From NCBI GenBank assembly GCA_051294375.1, contig CM119268.1, forward strand, positions 20,663,266 through 20,727,265: a stretch of 64,000 nt of DNA, read 5' to 3'. The translations under genes were made by a program, and so were the position numbers. The stretch comes from Paraspadella gotoi. Taxonomy: Eukaryota; Chaetognatha. The notes beneath the pieces were generated by a model. The model was not told where the DNA came from. It saw only the letters and a program-made list of their open reading frames with translations, and did not search any database. Within the stretch, counting starts at the first letter, position 1. Every line of letters starts with the position of its first letter. Of the stretch, positions 36,040 to 48,760 are shown piece after piece.

Positions 36040-36495
36040 TTAATCTCCTCTCCTCTTCATTCTCTCTTTCTTCCGTCTCTCTTCCTTACCATGGTGCTCC
36101 TGTTCTCGGTCTTTCCCTCCTACTTCGCTACATTTTCCCATCACATTTCCGTGCGGCCTGTTTCTCTCCTCGTTCTTTTCCATGTAGATTCCTCTCCCTT
36201 CCGTCTCTTCTCCTGCTACGTATCTTTCGACGTACGTCCGCTCCTCATACTCATCGTACGATCCGGCTCCTCTCTTCCGCTCTCGCATTCTTCTCTCCGC
36301 CCTCTCTTCTCCTCTCTCTCTCTTCTTCTTCGTCTCTCTCTGTACTTCTCTCTCGTCTCTCTCTCCTCTCTTCTTCTCCTTCTCTTTTTCCTTCTTTTCC
36401 CCTCTCCTGCTCTCCTCCTCCGTTCCTTCCTTTTTCCTTCTTCCTTCCTTCCTTCGCTTCCTTCCTTCCTTCACTCTGTCTCGCCTCAAATCCAA
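36040..36495. repeat. Pyrimidine-rich low-complexity tract
   Basis: About 450 bp of TCTC/CCTTCC-rich sequence with long spurious frames on both strands. AT-rich sequence without features follows to 37030. Confidence 0.8.
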
Positions 36496-37034
36496 TTACA
36501 AATTCTCCATTTTAAAAATCTAAATTGGAAAGAGAGAATGATTTCTCAGTTCTCGGATTTTGAAAACCGCCCCCCGCCCCCCCCCCCCCTAACTTTCTCC
36601 CTGCCCCATGACTCCTCCATCATTCTTTGCCCCCTATCACCCTTCATTTCCCCGCTTATCTCCCACCTTTACCCCTTATCTTTCATCTTTCCGTCTCTCC
36701 CCTTAAAGATTCCGACAATATTCTAAAACTCTTCTCGGCTTATTGTTAATTTTTTTCTCGTTATGTTAATTTAATTAAAAAAGGTAATAATCTTTGTCTT
36801 TGTAATCCAAGTCAGCAAGAAATAATTTACAAAATTATTATTATATGACTACAATAACAATACAATAACAAAAAAAATTACAAAACCAAGTAAAAATTAA
36901 TATAAGTAAAGTATGATAAAATAAAGAAAACAATTATGAAATTTAAACGATAGAAAAAAATAAAAAGGAGACAGAATTTAAAGAGAATAAAGAGACGAGG
37001 AAAATAGGAATAAAAAATGAAGAGGAAAGAAATG

Positions 37035-37565
37035 AAGGAAAAGATTAAGAATTAAAAAAAAGGCGAAAAAAGAGATTAAGAATTAAAAAAAGGCAAAAAA
37101 AGAGATTAAGAATTAAATAAAAAGGCGAAGAAAGAGATTAAGAATTAAAGAAAAAGGCAAAGAAAGAGATTAGGAATTAAGGAAAAAGGCAAAGAAAGAG
37201 ATTAAGAATTAATTAAAAAGGGGATAAAAAAGAGATAAAGAATTATGGAAAAAGGGGAAGAAAGAGATAGAGAATTAAGGAAAAAGGCGAAGAAAGAGAT
37301 TAAGAATTAAGGAAAAAGGCGAAGAAAGAAATTAGGAATTAAGGAAAAAGGCAAAGAAAGAGATTAAGAATTTAGGAAAAAGGAAAAGAAAGAGATTAAG
37401 AATTTAGGAAAAAGGCAAAGAAAGAGATTAAGAAGTAAGGAAAAAGGGGAAAAAAAAGAGATAAAGAATTAAGGAAAAAGGGGAAGAAAGAGATAAAGAA
37501 TTAAGGAAAAAGGCGAAGAAAGAGATTAAGAATTAAGGAAAAAGGCGAAGAAAGAGATTAAAAAT
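37035..37565. repeat. 32-bp minisatellite, about 16 copies
   Basis: Unit AAGAATTAAGGAAAAAGGCG followed by AAGAAAGAGATT, with GGGG/GGCG/GGCA variants. It continues into interrupted (CT)n at 37708-38058. Confidence 0.92.
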
Positions 37566-38017
37566 TAATCAGAAGATTTGAGAGAAAATAAAAGAAAAAA
37601 AAAAGAAAAGAGATTTGCTTAAAAAATTGTTCTGGATTTTCGTGATTTAAAACCAGAACGCCGAATCCTCTTTTCCAATCTTTTGCCCTCATAAACCAAT
37701 TTCGTTTCTCTCTAACTCGCTCTCTCTCTCTCTCACTCACTCACTCTCTCTCAATCTTTTCTCTCCTCCTTCTCTCTGGACCTCCTCCTCTCTCACTCAT
37801 CTCTTCTCTCACTCTCCTCTCTCTCTCTCTCTCTCTTCTTCTTATACTCCTCTCTCTCTCTCTCTCTCCTCTTCTCTCTCTCTCTCTCTCTCTTCCTTCT
37901 TCCTGTCTTTTCTTGTGTCTTATTTCCTCCTTCCTTCCTTGTTTTCTTTTTTTGTTCTTATTTATTTCTCTCTCACTTGGCACTCTCTCTCTCTCTCTCA
38001 ATCTCTCTCTCTTCTCT

Positions 38018-38058
<41 letters not shown>

Positions 38059-38129
38059 CATCCCTCCTTTAGTTGTCTTAATTTTGTTCTTTTAAGTGTT
38101 CCGCTCCGCTGCTGCATTAAATTTCGTCT

Positions 38130-38420
38130 TTTATTTCTTATAGTTTCAGGAATTCCTGAAGGTGGCGCTACCATTCACTTAGATTTGATGTTTTTTTCTG
38201 TCTTAACAAATGAGCAACCAACTAAAGGCAAATTTGATCATTTGTACTTGCGACCCATGGCCTATCCCCGGCCCGTCTTTCTGATCAAATATAATCTAAT
38301 CTGTATGAATTTTTAACGTAAGTGGGACAGACCGACGGACCGACGGACCGACCGACAGACCGACCGAAAAGTGACTTATAGAGTTGCTCCGCGATTACTC
38401 GCGGCTCAACTAAAAATGAT
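38130..38420 (-). mobile_element. HINE/pearl-like element fragment E4a (reverse)
   Basis: The end of a reverse copy: (GACC/GACG)n at 38330-38375, then GACTTATAGAGTTGCTCCGC and the hairpin GCTCCGCGATTACTCGCGGC ending CTCAACTAAAAA. The hairpin sequence differs from E1-E3 but the arrangement is the same, so it is a second subfamily. Confidence 0.55.
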
Positions 38421-38592
38421 GTTTGTTCGTCCATCCGTCCGTCCGTCCGTCTGTCCATCCTTAGCTTTGATCTCCAATTACTTTGTTCAATTATAATTTT
38501 TTTTTAAATAATGAATAAATTGTATTAACTGATTAGCTGATTATAGCTAAATTTTCGTTGCTAGATGCGACGTTGTTTGCTCAAAATTGTTA
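38421..38592 (+). mobile_element. HINE/pearl-like element fragment E4b
   Basis: Abuts E4a head to head. Starts at the GTCCGTCCGTCCGTCTGTCC tract (38432) and CTCCAATTAC block, and ends GCGACGTTGTTTGCTCAAAA, the right-end motif of E2 and E3. Confidence 0.5.
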
Positions 38593-38620
38593 GTTTCTTT
38601 CTATTCCTTTCTTCTTTCTA

Positions 38621-38624
38621 TTTT

Positions 38625-38696
<72 letters not shown>

Positions 38697-38730
38697 TTTT
38701 TCTTTCTTTCTTTCTTTCTTTTTTTTCTTT
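38621..38730. repeat. (TTTC)n microsatellite
   Basis: About 100 bp of (TTTC)n; reads as a Phe/Leu/Ser frame. Confidence 0.95.
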
Positions 38731-39116
38731 TCTCAATGAAACCAGGTAAAGCCTCTTTGCAAAATCGCGCAAACAATTTCCCTTAACGTGAGAAAGATTC
38801 GCGATGGATCTACGTATTTCCGCCGGCGGACAGACTGAAAGAAGGACCGACTGACCAATCGACGGAAGAAAAATTATGAGGTTTTTATTGTTAAAACGAT
38901 AAACCGAACAGTAAACAATGTAAAAGTCTCAGAGCTTAATAATAAACAACTAATTTAATATCTCAACATATAGCTTAATAACTTAATAACTTTTTAATTT
39001 AATGACTAAATAAGTTCTGTTAACACTTATTCTGTTTTACTTATTAACTTAATAACTTAAAAAATAAGGTTTTTAAAATTTGCTGTAATTATAATAACCC
39101 ACTAACCGATTACAAA

Positions 39117-40041
39117 ACAAACAAGTTTGCGCAAACAATGTCGGATCTACCTATGATAATTAAGCGGTAATAAGCTAAGGCGATGATAAATCATGGTAAT
39201 TTTTTCTGACTTTCAATTTGTGATCTTAACAGATCACAACACATCGTAACATAACAAATCATACCAGACTTCTTAATAAATCTATGAAAAAATCTATAAA
39301 TCAATTAATCTATCAATCATTACTAATGGCCTACCAACTTGTATAATTTGATAGTTTTGCATAATTTGCTAATTTTGCACAATTTGGTCAACTTGTATAA
39401 TTTGATAAATTTGCATAATTTAATCAACTTACACTATTTGGTCAACTGGCATAATTTGGTCAACTTGAAGAGGCTGGTTTTACAATGCGCCACACCCGCA
39501 GCGGTGTCACCTCATGGCAACAGCGAGACAGCATGTTAATGTAGTCCAGAGTTTTGGATCTGGCAGTAGGCCCATGCCTACAGGCGGGTTACCCGGTCCA
39601 TCCCACTTTCTACATAACAACCTCAGGGCTCGAACCAGGGACGCACATTGGGATGGAGCATTAGTCCACTGAGCCACTGAGGCGCTGCGAAAGAAACAGC
39701 TTTAATCCATCTGTGGTGATAGGACCACCAGACACTGACTTGCAAAATTTGGTAGACTGGCATAATTTGGTCAATTGACGTAATTTGGTCAACTGGCATA
39801 ATTTGATCAACTGGCATAATTTGGTCAATTTGCAATCAATCAAACACACCGAGAGAGGAGAGAAATTTTTAAAAATTCAAATAAATGTGTTTTTTGGTTT
39901 TCAAATTTAAACTCTTTTCCACTCCTACAATACCATAAAAAAATTATTTCCAACTTAATTGCATACTTTCCCACTTACCCACACGTAAAATTTAAATTCC
40001 GGACCGACGGACCGACAAAGTGGATTATTGATCCGACTAAA
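39117..40041 (-). mobile_element. HINE/pearl-like element, copy E5 (reverse)
   Basis: Starts ACAAGTTTGCGCAAACAATG and GTCGGATCTAC (with a TTTGCGCAAA palindrome), ends GACCGACGGACCGACAAAG, then GATCCGACTAAAAAA. Its interior is expanded by an 18-bp tandem repeat ATAATTTGGTCAACTTGC (39345-39465 and 39743-39840), and this repeat is interrupted by the SINE below. Confidence 0.6.
39468..39742 (-). mobile_element. tRNA-derived SINE
   Basis: On the minus strand a tRNA-like head carries an A box TGGCTCAGTGG (39666-39676) and a B box GGTTCGAGCCC (39626-39636), 30 bp apart as in a tRNA promoter. A tRNA-unrelated body with GCTGTTGCCATGAGGTGACA follows and ends at about 39468. It sits inside a tandem repeat of element E5, so its borders are clear; ACTTG at both borders (39463-39467, 39738-39742) may be a short target duplication. 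No terminal poly-A is seen. Confidence 0.75.
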
Positions 40042-40123
40042 AAATAATTTGAATAAAAACTTGTTTCTTTTATTAAAAAAAAACATGTTAAATTCACAAT
40101 TAATCTTAAACCCTGTGGGTCTT

Positions 40124-40255
<132 letters not shown>

Positions 40256-41345
40256 CCGAAAAGAAAGCCGAAAAAAAACTTTGAGGTAGAACCGAATCCA
40301 GGGATTTGCAAGCAAAGCTTGGTCGCTAAGTGTTGTTTCTGCGCTTCGGCTCAGATGAAATGGAAAGCGGAGAAAAAGAGAAAAAGAGAAAAAGAGAAAA
40401 TGAAAAGAGAAAAGAAAGAATTTGTTGTGGATTATTTTGGACTAATTCGGGAATCGATTAGAAAATAGAAAATAGAAAATAGGAAAAAAAAGACAAAATT
40501 GAACTTAAAAAATATAAAAGTAAAAATTTAAAATAGAAATTAAAACAAATACAAAATAAGAAATGACAGAAATTGACAAAAAAAGGACAATTTAAACAGA
40601 TATACAAACCTATTACAGGAATATTGAAAATTGAAAGTTAAAAAATATTGACAACGAATGATGAGTCCGTTCAGTTCCCCTTAAAAAACAGCTGTTTTGA
40701 ATGAGAGAGAGAATGAAGAGAGAGAGAGAGGGAAATAAATCCCAGATCGAAATGACCGCTGAGAATTAGTGTGGTGGCGGAATTGGACTCGTTTACTGTC
40801 TCGTTCATCGTCGTCGTCGTCGTCATCATCAGGCCAAACAGGCGACGACATAACGACGATCAGGCATCGGTTGGAATCGGCGACCAATCAGNNNNNNNNN
40901 NNNNNNNNNNNNNNNNNNNNNNNNNNNNNNNNNNNNNNNNNNNNNNNNNNNNNNNNNNNNNNNNNNNNNNNNNNNNNNNNNNNNNNNNNNNNNNNNNNNN
41001 NNNNNNNNNNNNNNNNNNNNNNNNNNNNNNNNNNNCGACCAATCAGGCATCGGTTGGAATCGGCGACCAATCAGGATTCGCTGATTTCATTTTCGACATG
41101 ATCGCTCTTTCCTCTGATCCGATTTGGTTCAATATATATTTAAATTTTAATCAATAAAAAAACTAACCAAAAAATAAAAGATCAAACAGGCAGCAACGTT
41201 TTCCGCCAAATCGGCGCCGAGATTTAATCCGCCGGAAAAGTGGGATTTCATTTTCAGTCCAGCTTAGCCAATTCCGGCAAAGCGGATATCTTGGCAAAGA
41301 CGAGTTTCGCCCGAGGCTGAATTTTCCGGTCGAGCAGAAAAAGCA

Positions 41346-41380
<35 letters not shown>

Positions 41381-41734
41381 NNNNNNNNNNNNNNNNNNNN
41401 NNNNNNNNNNNNNNNNNNNNNNNNNNNNNNNNNNNNNNNNNNNNNNNNNNNNNNNNNNNNNNNNNNNNNNNNNNNNNNNNNNNNNNNNNNNNNNNNNNNN
41501 NNNNNNNNNNNNNNNNNNNNNNNNNNNNNNNNNNNNNNNNNNNNNNNNNNNNNNNNNNNNNNNNNNNNNNNNNNNNNNNNNNNNNNNNNNNNNNTCTCTC
41601 TCTCTCGTTTTTGTACAAAAAAGGAAAAAATGCAGGAATCAAAAATGGATAAAACGAGAGAAATAAGCGACTTGAGTCGGGGAAACGAGATTTAATCTGG
41701 AGGCGCTTAACTCGGGTCGTTTATACGTCGTTAG

Positions 41735-41860
41735 AGGGCGGGCGCTCCATCTGATGCGTCACCATGGTAACGAAGAATAAACACGAAAGACATTTATAAA
41801 CGTATGCATATATCGCTTCGAATAAAATTTGACGAGAGCAAAATGGCGGCTAAAAACATT
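41735..41860 (+). promoter_or_regulatory. X-box / GC-box / YY1 motif cluster
   Basis: In a low-repeat stretch: GAGGGCGGGCGCTCC (GC box), then a perfect palindromic X-box GTCACCATGGTAAC (41758-41771), the binding site of RFX factors, and 70 bp further GCAAAATGGCGGCT, a YY1 consensus. YY1 sites of this form often sit just downstream of transcription starts. The ATG in the YY1 site opens a frame of only 13 codons. The same cluster is at 46572-46695 in block B. It may be an intronic promoter or ciliary-type enhancer; function is inferred from motifs. Confidence 0.35.
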
Positions 41861-42914
41861 TTATGGTTTTCTTCTCCGAAATAACAAAGTCGATTGGCTG
41901 AGCCAAAGAACCATCACCCTAAACTTTCCCTCTAGCCAAAACCTTAAAAAATTCTCACCCACTTTCTTCCTTTTCCTCACCCGATTCACGGATTTACACT
42001 TTCCTTCTCCACCGAAATTCACAAAACACTTTTCAAAGCGAATTTCATGATTTACGTTTTTTTTCTAATTCGGTTACTGACGCCGACAATGATGACGACG
42101 AAGATGACAAAGGAGGTAAAAAGAACGACGACTAGGATGACGACGACGACGACGACGTCGACAAAAGCGAAAAGAAGCAAAGCCTCTCCAGCTGATGAAT
42201 TGGTTGCCATGGAAACCGAAATGAAAACATGAATCAGAGGAGAGAAAAAAGTGAAAATATATGATAGGAAAGAAACCCAGGGTGAGATTTTCACTCCGCC
42301 TACCCCACTATAAGAGCTTAGTAGGGTGGATGACGGAAANNNNNNNNNNNNNNNNNNNNNNNNNTAAGGAAAAAGGGGAAAAAAAGAGATAAAGAATTAA
42401 GGAAAAAGGGAAGAAGAGATAAAGAATTAGGGAAAAAGGCGAAGAAAGGATAAGAATTAAGGAAAAAGGCGAAGAAGAGATTAAAAAATAATAACAGAAG
42501 ATTTGAGAGAAAAAATAAGAAAAAAAAAAGAAAAGAATTTGCTTAAATGTCTGGATACGATTTAAACCAGAACGCCGAATCCTCTTTTCCATCTTTTGCC
42601 TCATAAACCAATTCGTTCTCTCTAACTGCTCTACTCTCCTCTCAACCTCACTCACTCTCTCTCAATCTTTTCTCTCCTCCTTCTCTCTGGACCTCCTCCT
42701 CTCTCGATCCTCTTCTCTCACTCTCCTCTCTCTCTCTCATCTCTCTATCTTCTTAACTCCTCTCTCTCTTCTCTCTCTCTCTCTCTCTCCTCTCTCTCTT
42801 CCTCTTCCTCTTTTCTTGTCTTATTTCCTCCATTCCTTCTTGTTTTCTTTTTTTGTTCTTTATTCGTACTCTCACTGGCGTCTCTCTCTCTCTCTCAATC
42901 TCTCTCTCTTCTCT

Positions 42915-42958
<44 letters not shown>

Positions 42959-43534
42959 CCTCCTTTAGTTGTCTTAATTTTGTTCTTTAAGTGTTCCGCT
43001 CGCTGCTGCATTAAATTTCGTCTTTATTTCTATATAGTTTAAGGAATTTGAAGGCCCTGGCGCTACCATTCACTTCCTTGTTGATTTTTTTCTGTCTTAA
43101 CACATGACAACCAACTAAAGGCAATTTGATCATTTGTACTTGCGACCCCTGGCCTATCCCCGGCCCGTCTTTCTATCAAATATAATCTAATCTGTATGAA
43201 TTTTTAACGTAAGTGGGGACAGACCCGACGGACCGACGGACCGACGACGACCGACCCGAAAAGTGACTATAGAGTTGCTCCGCGATTACTCGCGGCTCAA
43301 CTAAAAATGAGTTTGTTCGTCCATCCGTCCGTCCGTCCGTCTGTCCATCCTAGCTTGATCTCCAATTACTTTTCAATTATAATTTTTTTTTAAATAATGA
43401 ATAAATTGTTTAACTGATACTTATATAAATTTTCGTATGCTAGATGCACGTTGTTTGCTCAAATTATTGTGAGTCCTTTCTTCTTTCATTTTCTTCTTTC
43501 TTTCTTTCTTTTCTTCCTTTCTTTCTTTCTTTCT

Positions 43535-43566
<32 letters not shown>

Positions 43567-44309
43567 TTTTTCTTTCTTTCTTTCTTTCTTCTTTTTCTTT
43601 CTCATGAACCAGGTAAAGCCTCTTTGCAAATCGCGCAAACAATTTCCCTTAACGTGAGAAAGATTCGCGATGGATCTACGTATCCGCCGGCGGACAGACT
43701 GAAAGAAGGACGACTGACCATCGTACGAAGAAAAATTATGAGGTTTTTATTGTTAAAACGATAAACCGAACAGTAAACAATGTAAAAGTCTCAGAGCTTA
43801 TAATAAACAACTAATTTAATATCTCAACATAAGGCTTAATAACTTAATAACTTTTTAATTTAATGACTAAATAAGTTCTGTTAACACTATTCTGTTTACT
43901 TATTAACTAATAACTTAAAAAATAAGTTTTTAAAATTTGCTGTATTATAATAACCCACTAACCGATTACAAAACAAACAAGTTTGCGCAAACAATGTCGG
44001 ATCTACTATGATAATTAAGCGGTAATAAGCTAAGGCGTATGATAAATCATGGTATTATTTCTGACTTTCAATTTGTGATCTTAACAGATCACAACACATC
44101 TGTACATAACAAATCATACCAGACTTCTTAATAAATCTATGAAAAAAATCTATAAATCATTAATCTATCAAATCATTACTAATGGCCTAACCAACTTGTA
44201 TAATTTGATAGTTTTGCATAATTTGCTAATTTGGCACAATTTGGTCAACTTGTATAATTTATAAATTTTGCATAATTTAATCACTTACACTATTTGGTCA
44301 ATGGCATTA

Positions 44310-44590
44310 ATTTGGTCAACTTGAGAGGCTGTTTACAATGCCGCACACCCGCAGCGGTGTCACCTCATGGCAACAGCGAGACAGCATGTTAATGTGTCCA
44401 GAGTTTTGGATCTGGCGTAGGCCCATGCCTACAGGCGGGTTACCCGGTCCATCCCCACTTTCTACATAACAACCTCAGGGCTCGAACCAGGACGCACATT
44501 GGGATGGAGCATTATCCACTGAGCACTGAGGCGCTGCGAAAGAAACAGGCTTTTAATCCATCTGTGGTGATAGGACCACCAGACCACTGA
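44310..44590 (-). mobile_element. SINE copy in block B (probably not independent)
   Basis: Same SINE as 39468-39742 with one-base deletions; the B box region GGGCTCGAACCAGG and the A box side are both recognisable. Confidence 0.5.
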
Positions 44591-44973
44591 CTTGCAAAAT
44601 TTGGTAGACTGGCCATAATTTGGTCAATTGACGTAATTTGGTCAACTGGCATAATTTGTCAAACTGCCATAATTTGGTCAATTTGTCAATCATAATCAAA
44701 CACACCGAGAGAGGAGAGAAATTTTAAAAAAATTCAAATAAATGTGTTTTTTGTTTTCAAATTTAAACTCTTTCCACTCCTACATACCATAAAAAAATTA
44801 TTTCCAACTTAATTGCATACTTCCCACTTACCCACACGTAAAATTTAAATTCCGGACCGACGGACCGACAAAGTGGATTATTGATCCGACTAAAAAATAA
44901 TTTGAATAAAAACTTGTTTCTTTATTAAAAAAAAACATGTTAAATTCACAATTAATCTTAAACCTTGGGTCTT

Positions 44974-45036
<63 letters not shown>

Positions 45037-45649
45037 AAGAGACCGAAAAGAAAGCCGAAAAAAAACTTTGAGGTAGAACCGAATCCAGGGATTTGCAAGC
45101 AAAGCTTGGTCGCTAAGTGTTGTTTCTGCGCTTCGGCTCAGATGAAATGGAAAGCGGAGAAAAAGAGAAAAAAGGAAAAAGAGAAAATGAAAAGAGAAAA
45201 GAAAGAATTTGTTGTGGATTATTTTGGACTAATTCGGGAAATCGATTAGAAAATAGAAAATAGAAAATAGGAAAAAAAAGACAAAATTGAACTTAAAAAT
45301 ATAAAAGTAAAAATTTAAAATAGAAATTAAAACAAAATACAAAATAAGAAATGACAGAAATTGACAAAAAAAGGACAATTTTAAACAGATATACAAACCT
45401 ATTACAGGAATATTGAAAATTGAAAGTTAAAAATATTGACAACGAATGATGAGTCCGTTCAGTTCCCTTAAAAAACAGCTGTTTTGAATGAGAGAGAGAA
45501 TGAAGAGAGAGAGAGAGGGAAATAAATCCCAGATCGAAATGAGCGCTGAGAATTAGTGTGGTGGCGGAATTGGACTCGTTTACTGTCTCGTTCATCGTCG
45601 TCGTCGTCGTCATCATCAGGCCAAACAGGCGACGACATAACGACGATCA

Positions 45650-45900
45650 GGCATCGGTTGGAATCGGCGACAATCAGGTATCGGTTGGAATCGGCGACCA
45701 ATCAGGCATCGGTTGGAATCGGCGACCAATCAGGCATCGGTTGGAATCGGCGACCAATCAGGCATCGGTTGGAATCGGCGACCATCAGGCATCGGTTGGA
45801 ATCGGCGACTAATCAGGCATCGGTTGGAATCGGCGACCAATCAGGCATCGGTTGGAATCGGCGACCAATCAGGCATCGGTTGAATCGGCGACCAATCAGG
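45650..45900. repeat. 28-bp minisatellite, about 9 copies
   Basis: Unit GGCATCGGTTGGAATCGGCG plus ACCAATCA. In block A the same array is mostly hidden in gap 40892-41035. One frame remains open through it because the surrounding units vary in length; I do not call it a gene. Confidence 0.92.
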
Positions 45901-46170
45901 ATTCGCTGATTTCATTTTCGACATGATCGTCTTTCCTCTGATCCGATTTGGTTCAATATATATTTAAATTTTTAAATCAATAAAAAACTAACCAAAAAAT
46001 AAAAGATCAACAGGCAGCAACGTTTTCCGCCAAATCGGCCGCCCGAGATTTAATCCGCCGGAAAAGTGGGATTTCATTTTCAGTCCAGCTTAGCCAATTC
46101 CGGGCAAAGCGGATATCTTGGCAAAGACGAGTTTCGCCCGAGGCTGAATTTCCGGTCGAGCAGAAAAAAG

Positions 46171-46174
46171 CAGA

Positions 46175-46218
<44 letters not shown>

Positions 46219-46369
46219 CCCTTCTCTCTCTCTCTCTCTCTCTCATAATCGTTCTCTCATCTCGGAAGACTAAAAGAAAAGGACGGAAAAAACATGGCGG
46301 CCCGCGTTAAAACCACATTTGCATATATTCGCGTCCTTTCATTTCATGTGGCTTTGCCCGCTCGTCCTC

Positions 46370-46442
<73 letters not shown>
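46171..46442. repeat. Two (CT)n runs flanking a short unique insert
   Basis: (CT)n at 46171-46246 and 46370-46442 around about 120 bp containing a YY1 motif AACATGGCGGC (46291-46301) and an octamer ATTTGCAT (46317-46324). In block A this is gap 41381-41594. Confidence 0.85.
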
Positions 46443-46446
<4 letters not shown>

Positions 46447-47117
46447 TTTGTACAAAAAAGGAAAAAATGCAGGAATCAAAAATGGATAAAACGAGAGAAA
46501 TAAGCGACTTGAGTCGGGGAAACGAGATTTAATCTGGAGGCGCTTAACTCGGGTCGTTTATACGTCGTTAGAGGGCGGGCGCTCCATCTGATGCGTCACC
46601 ATGGTAACGAAGAATAAACACGCGAAAGACATTTATAAACGTATGCATATATCGTTCGAATAAAATTTGACGAGAGCAAAATGGCGGCTAAAAAACATTT
46701 TATGGTTTTCTTCTCCGAAATAACAAAGTCGATTGGCTGAGCCAAAGAAACATCACCCTAAACTTTCCCTCTAGCCAAACCTTAAAAATTCTCACCCACT
46801 TTCTTCCTTTTCCTCACCCGATTCACGGATTTACACTTTCCTTCTCCACCGAAATTCACAAAACACTTTTCAAAGCGAATTTCATGATTTACGTTTTTTT
46901 CTAATTCGGTTACTGACGCCGACAATGATGACGACGAAGATGACAAAGGAGGTAAAAAGAACGACGACTAGGATGACGACGACGACGACGACGTCGACAA
47001 AAGCGAAAAGAAGCAAAGCCTCTCCAGCTGATGAATTGGTTGCCATGGAAACCGAAATGAAAACATGAATCAGAGGAGAGAAAAAAGTGAAAATATATGA
47101 TAGGAAAGAAACCCAGG

Positions 47118-47755
47118 GGTGAGTCCCACTATACGCGGCTTAGCTTAGGGTGGATGACGAAAATATCCGCGCTCAAGCCAGAACGACTACACTATAAGAG
47201 CTTAGTAGGGTGGATGACGGAAAATATCACAGGGCTCGCTATCGAGCCAGAACGACTACACTATAAGAGCTTAGTAGGGTGGATGACGGAAATATCACAG
47301 GGCCTCGCTATCGAGCCAGAACGACTACACTATAAGAGCTTAGTAGGGTGGTGACGGAAAATATCACAGGGCCTCGCTATCGAGCCAGAACGACTACACT
47401 ATAAGAGCTTAGTAGGGTGGATGACGGAAAATATCACAGGGCCTCGGGCTACCGAGCCAGAACGACTACACTATAAGACTAGTAGGGTGGGATGACGGAA
47501 AATATCACAGGCCTCGCTATCGAGCCAGAACGACTACCACTATAAGAGCTTAGTAGGGTGGATGACGGAAATATCACAGGCCTCGCTATCGAGCCCAGAA
47601 CGACTACACTATAAGAGCTTAGTAGGGTGGATGACGGAAAATATACACAGGGCCTCGCTATCGAGCCAGAACGACTACACTATAAGAGCTTAGTAGGGTG
47701 ATGACGGAAAATATCACAGGGCCTCGCTATCCGAGCCAGAACGACTATACCCCGC
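47118..47755 (+). repeat. 70-bp satellite array, about 9 copies
   Basis: Unit GACTACACTATAAGAGCTTA, GTAGGGTGGATGACGGAAAA, TATCACAGGGCCTCGCTATC, GAGCCAGAAC. The first unit is diverged; the others differ mainly by one-base indels. The same family is at 30-139 and 42300-42339. A 70-bp (CT)n follows at 47759-47829. Confidence 0.92.
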
Positions 47756-47758
47756 CAG

Positions 47759-47771
47759 CTCTCTCTCTCTG

Positions 47772-47833
<62 letters not shown>

Positions 47834-47912
47834 TCTCTTTCAGTTTCACTTAATATCTCTCTTACGTTTATGTTTTTGTTTTGGTTTAGTTGCCAAGGAC
47901 GACTGGTCTATT

Positions 47913-47943
<31 letters not shown>
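47759..47943. repeat. (CT)n followed by (GTC)n
   Basis: (CT)n at 47759-47829 and (CGT)n at 47913-47943, separated by unique AT-rich sequence. Confidence 0.9.
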
Positions 47944-48149
47944 GACTTTTCTTCTTTGGCCTCAAATAAGTTTTTCCTAGAGAACAAAAATCCTGTTGGA
48001 CTTTGTCTTGAGCAAAGAGTAAAGAGACTTGAGACTTAAGCTGACACTCTGCGTTCTTAGGTGAATATAATGAGAGCATGCCCTGTCGCATGAACTTTTT
48101 AAACTATTTATTGCAAAAGAGTAAAACAATTTGAATAATATTGTTTTGA

Positions 48150-48285
48150 ATTATCTTTTAAGTGTAAGAGTAAGAGTAAGTTTAAGAGATCTTAATTCTA
48201 CACCATATCCTGTTCAAAGTCAGGGGCAAGACAGCTTATTTAATAAATGAATGGATAATTTTATATTGCTTGTACCAATTTTATG
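48150..48285 (+). repeat. Interspersed repeat 'R1', copy 4
   Basis: Diverged copy: GTTCAAAGTCAGGGGCAAGA, TTATTTAATAAATGAATGG, then ATATTGCTTGTACCAATTTT, matching 12140-12235 in order. Confidence 0.65.
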
Positions 48286-48716
48286 TATATCAATTTTACA
48301 TAAATATTATCTTTGTTTAGATTAATTATAGAACCAGATACGAAGGTGACTTTATTTTCAAAAGTGTCTTACAAGGTTCTACATGTCTTGAACTTTTCAT
48401 CTCACTGGTATTCTTGCTATCAAAACTATTTTTTCCACTAACCGTTTTTCGCTTTTAAAAAGAAAAAAAAAAGAAATTATAATGATCGTTTTTTGTTTGT
48501 CGTTCCCAGGGTTCGAACCCCGGGATCCAACCGAGACCAATTATTCCTTTTTGCCCAAAAGTAAAGAAGAATAAAATCTTGGGAAATTTTTTTTTCGACT
48601 TACAAAAGAAAAAGAAGAAAAAAATGTGAATGGTGATGACTTTTGGTCATATTCATGGGGTCTCTCTTCTCGTTCTCTCACAGACAGAGATTTTCACCAA
48701 TTCACTAATCCTTCTT

Positions 48717-48718
<2 letters not shown>

Positions 48719-48756
<38 letters not shown>
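48719..48756. repeat. (CT)n microsatellite
   Basis: Short dinucleotide run. A further TCTCTGTCTC-rich stretch lies at 48858-48900. Confidence 0.85.

Positions 48757-48760
<4 letters not shown>

Larger units (their letters stand above)
42365..47110. other. Block B, indel-rich copy of block A
   Basis: Repeats 37436-42339 in order, with many one-base deletions in its first half (for example 43200-44700). It bridges both of block A's gaps. It is most simply a long-read gap fill that overlaps the left contig, so the HINE, SINE and motif copies in it (43200-43460, 43980-44900, 44310-44590, 46572-46695) should not be counted as independent. Confidence 0.75.

Noticed and set aside
47118-47755. Regular 70-bp repeats as a CRISPR array
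   Set aside because: There are no unique spacers; it is a plain tandem satellite, as are the other minisatellites.
48500-48530. GGGTTCGAACCCCGGG, a tRNA B-box-like sequence
   Set aside because: No A box at tRNA distance on either strand and no cloverleaf; at most a SINE scrap.
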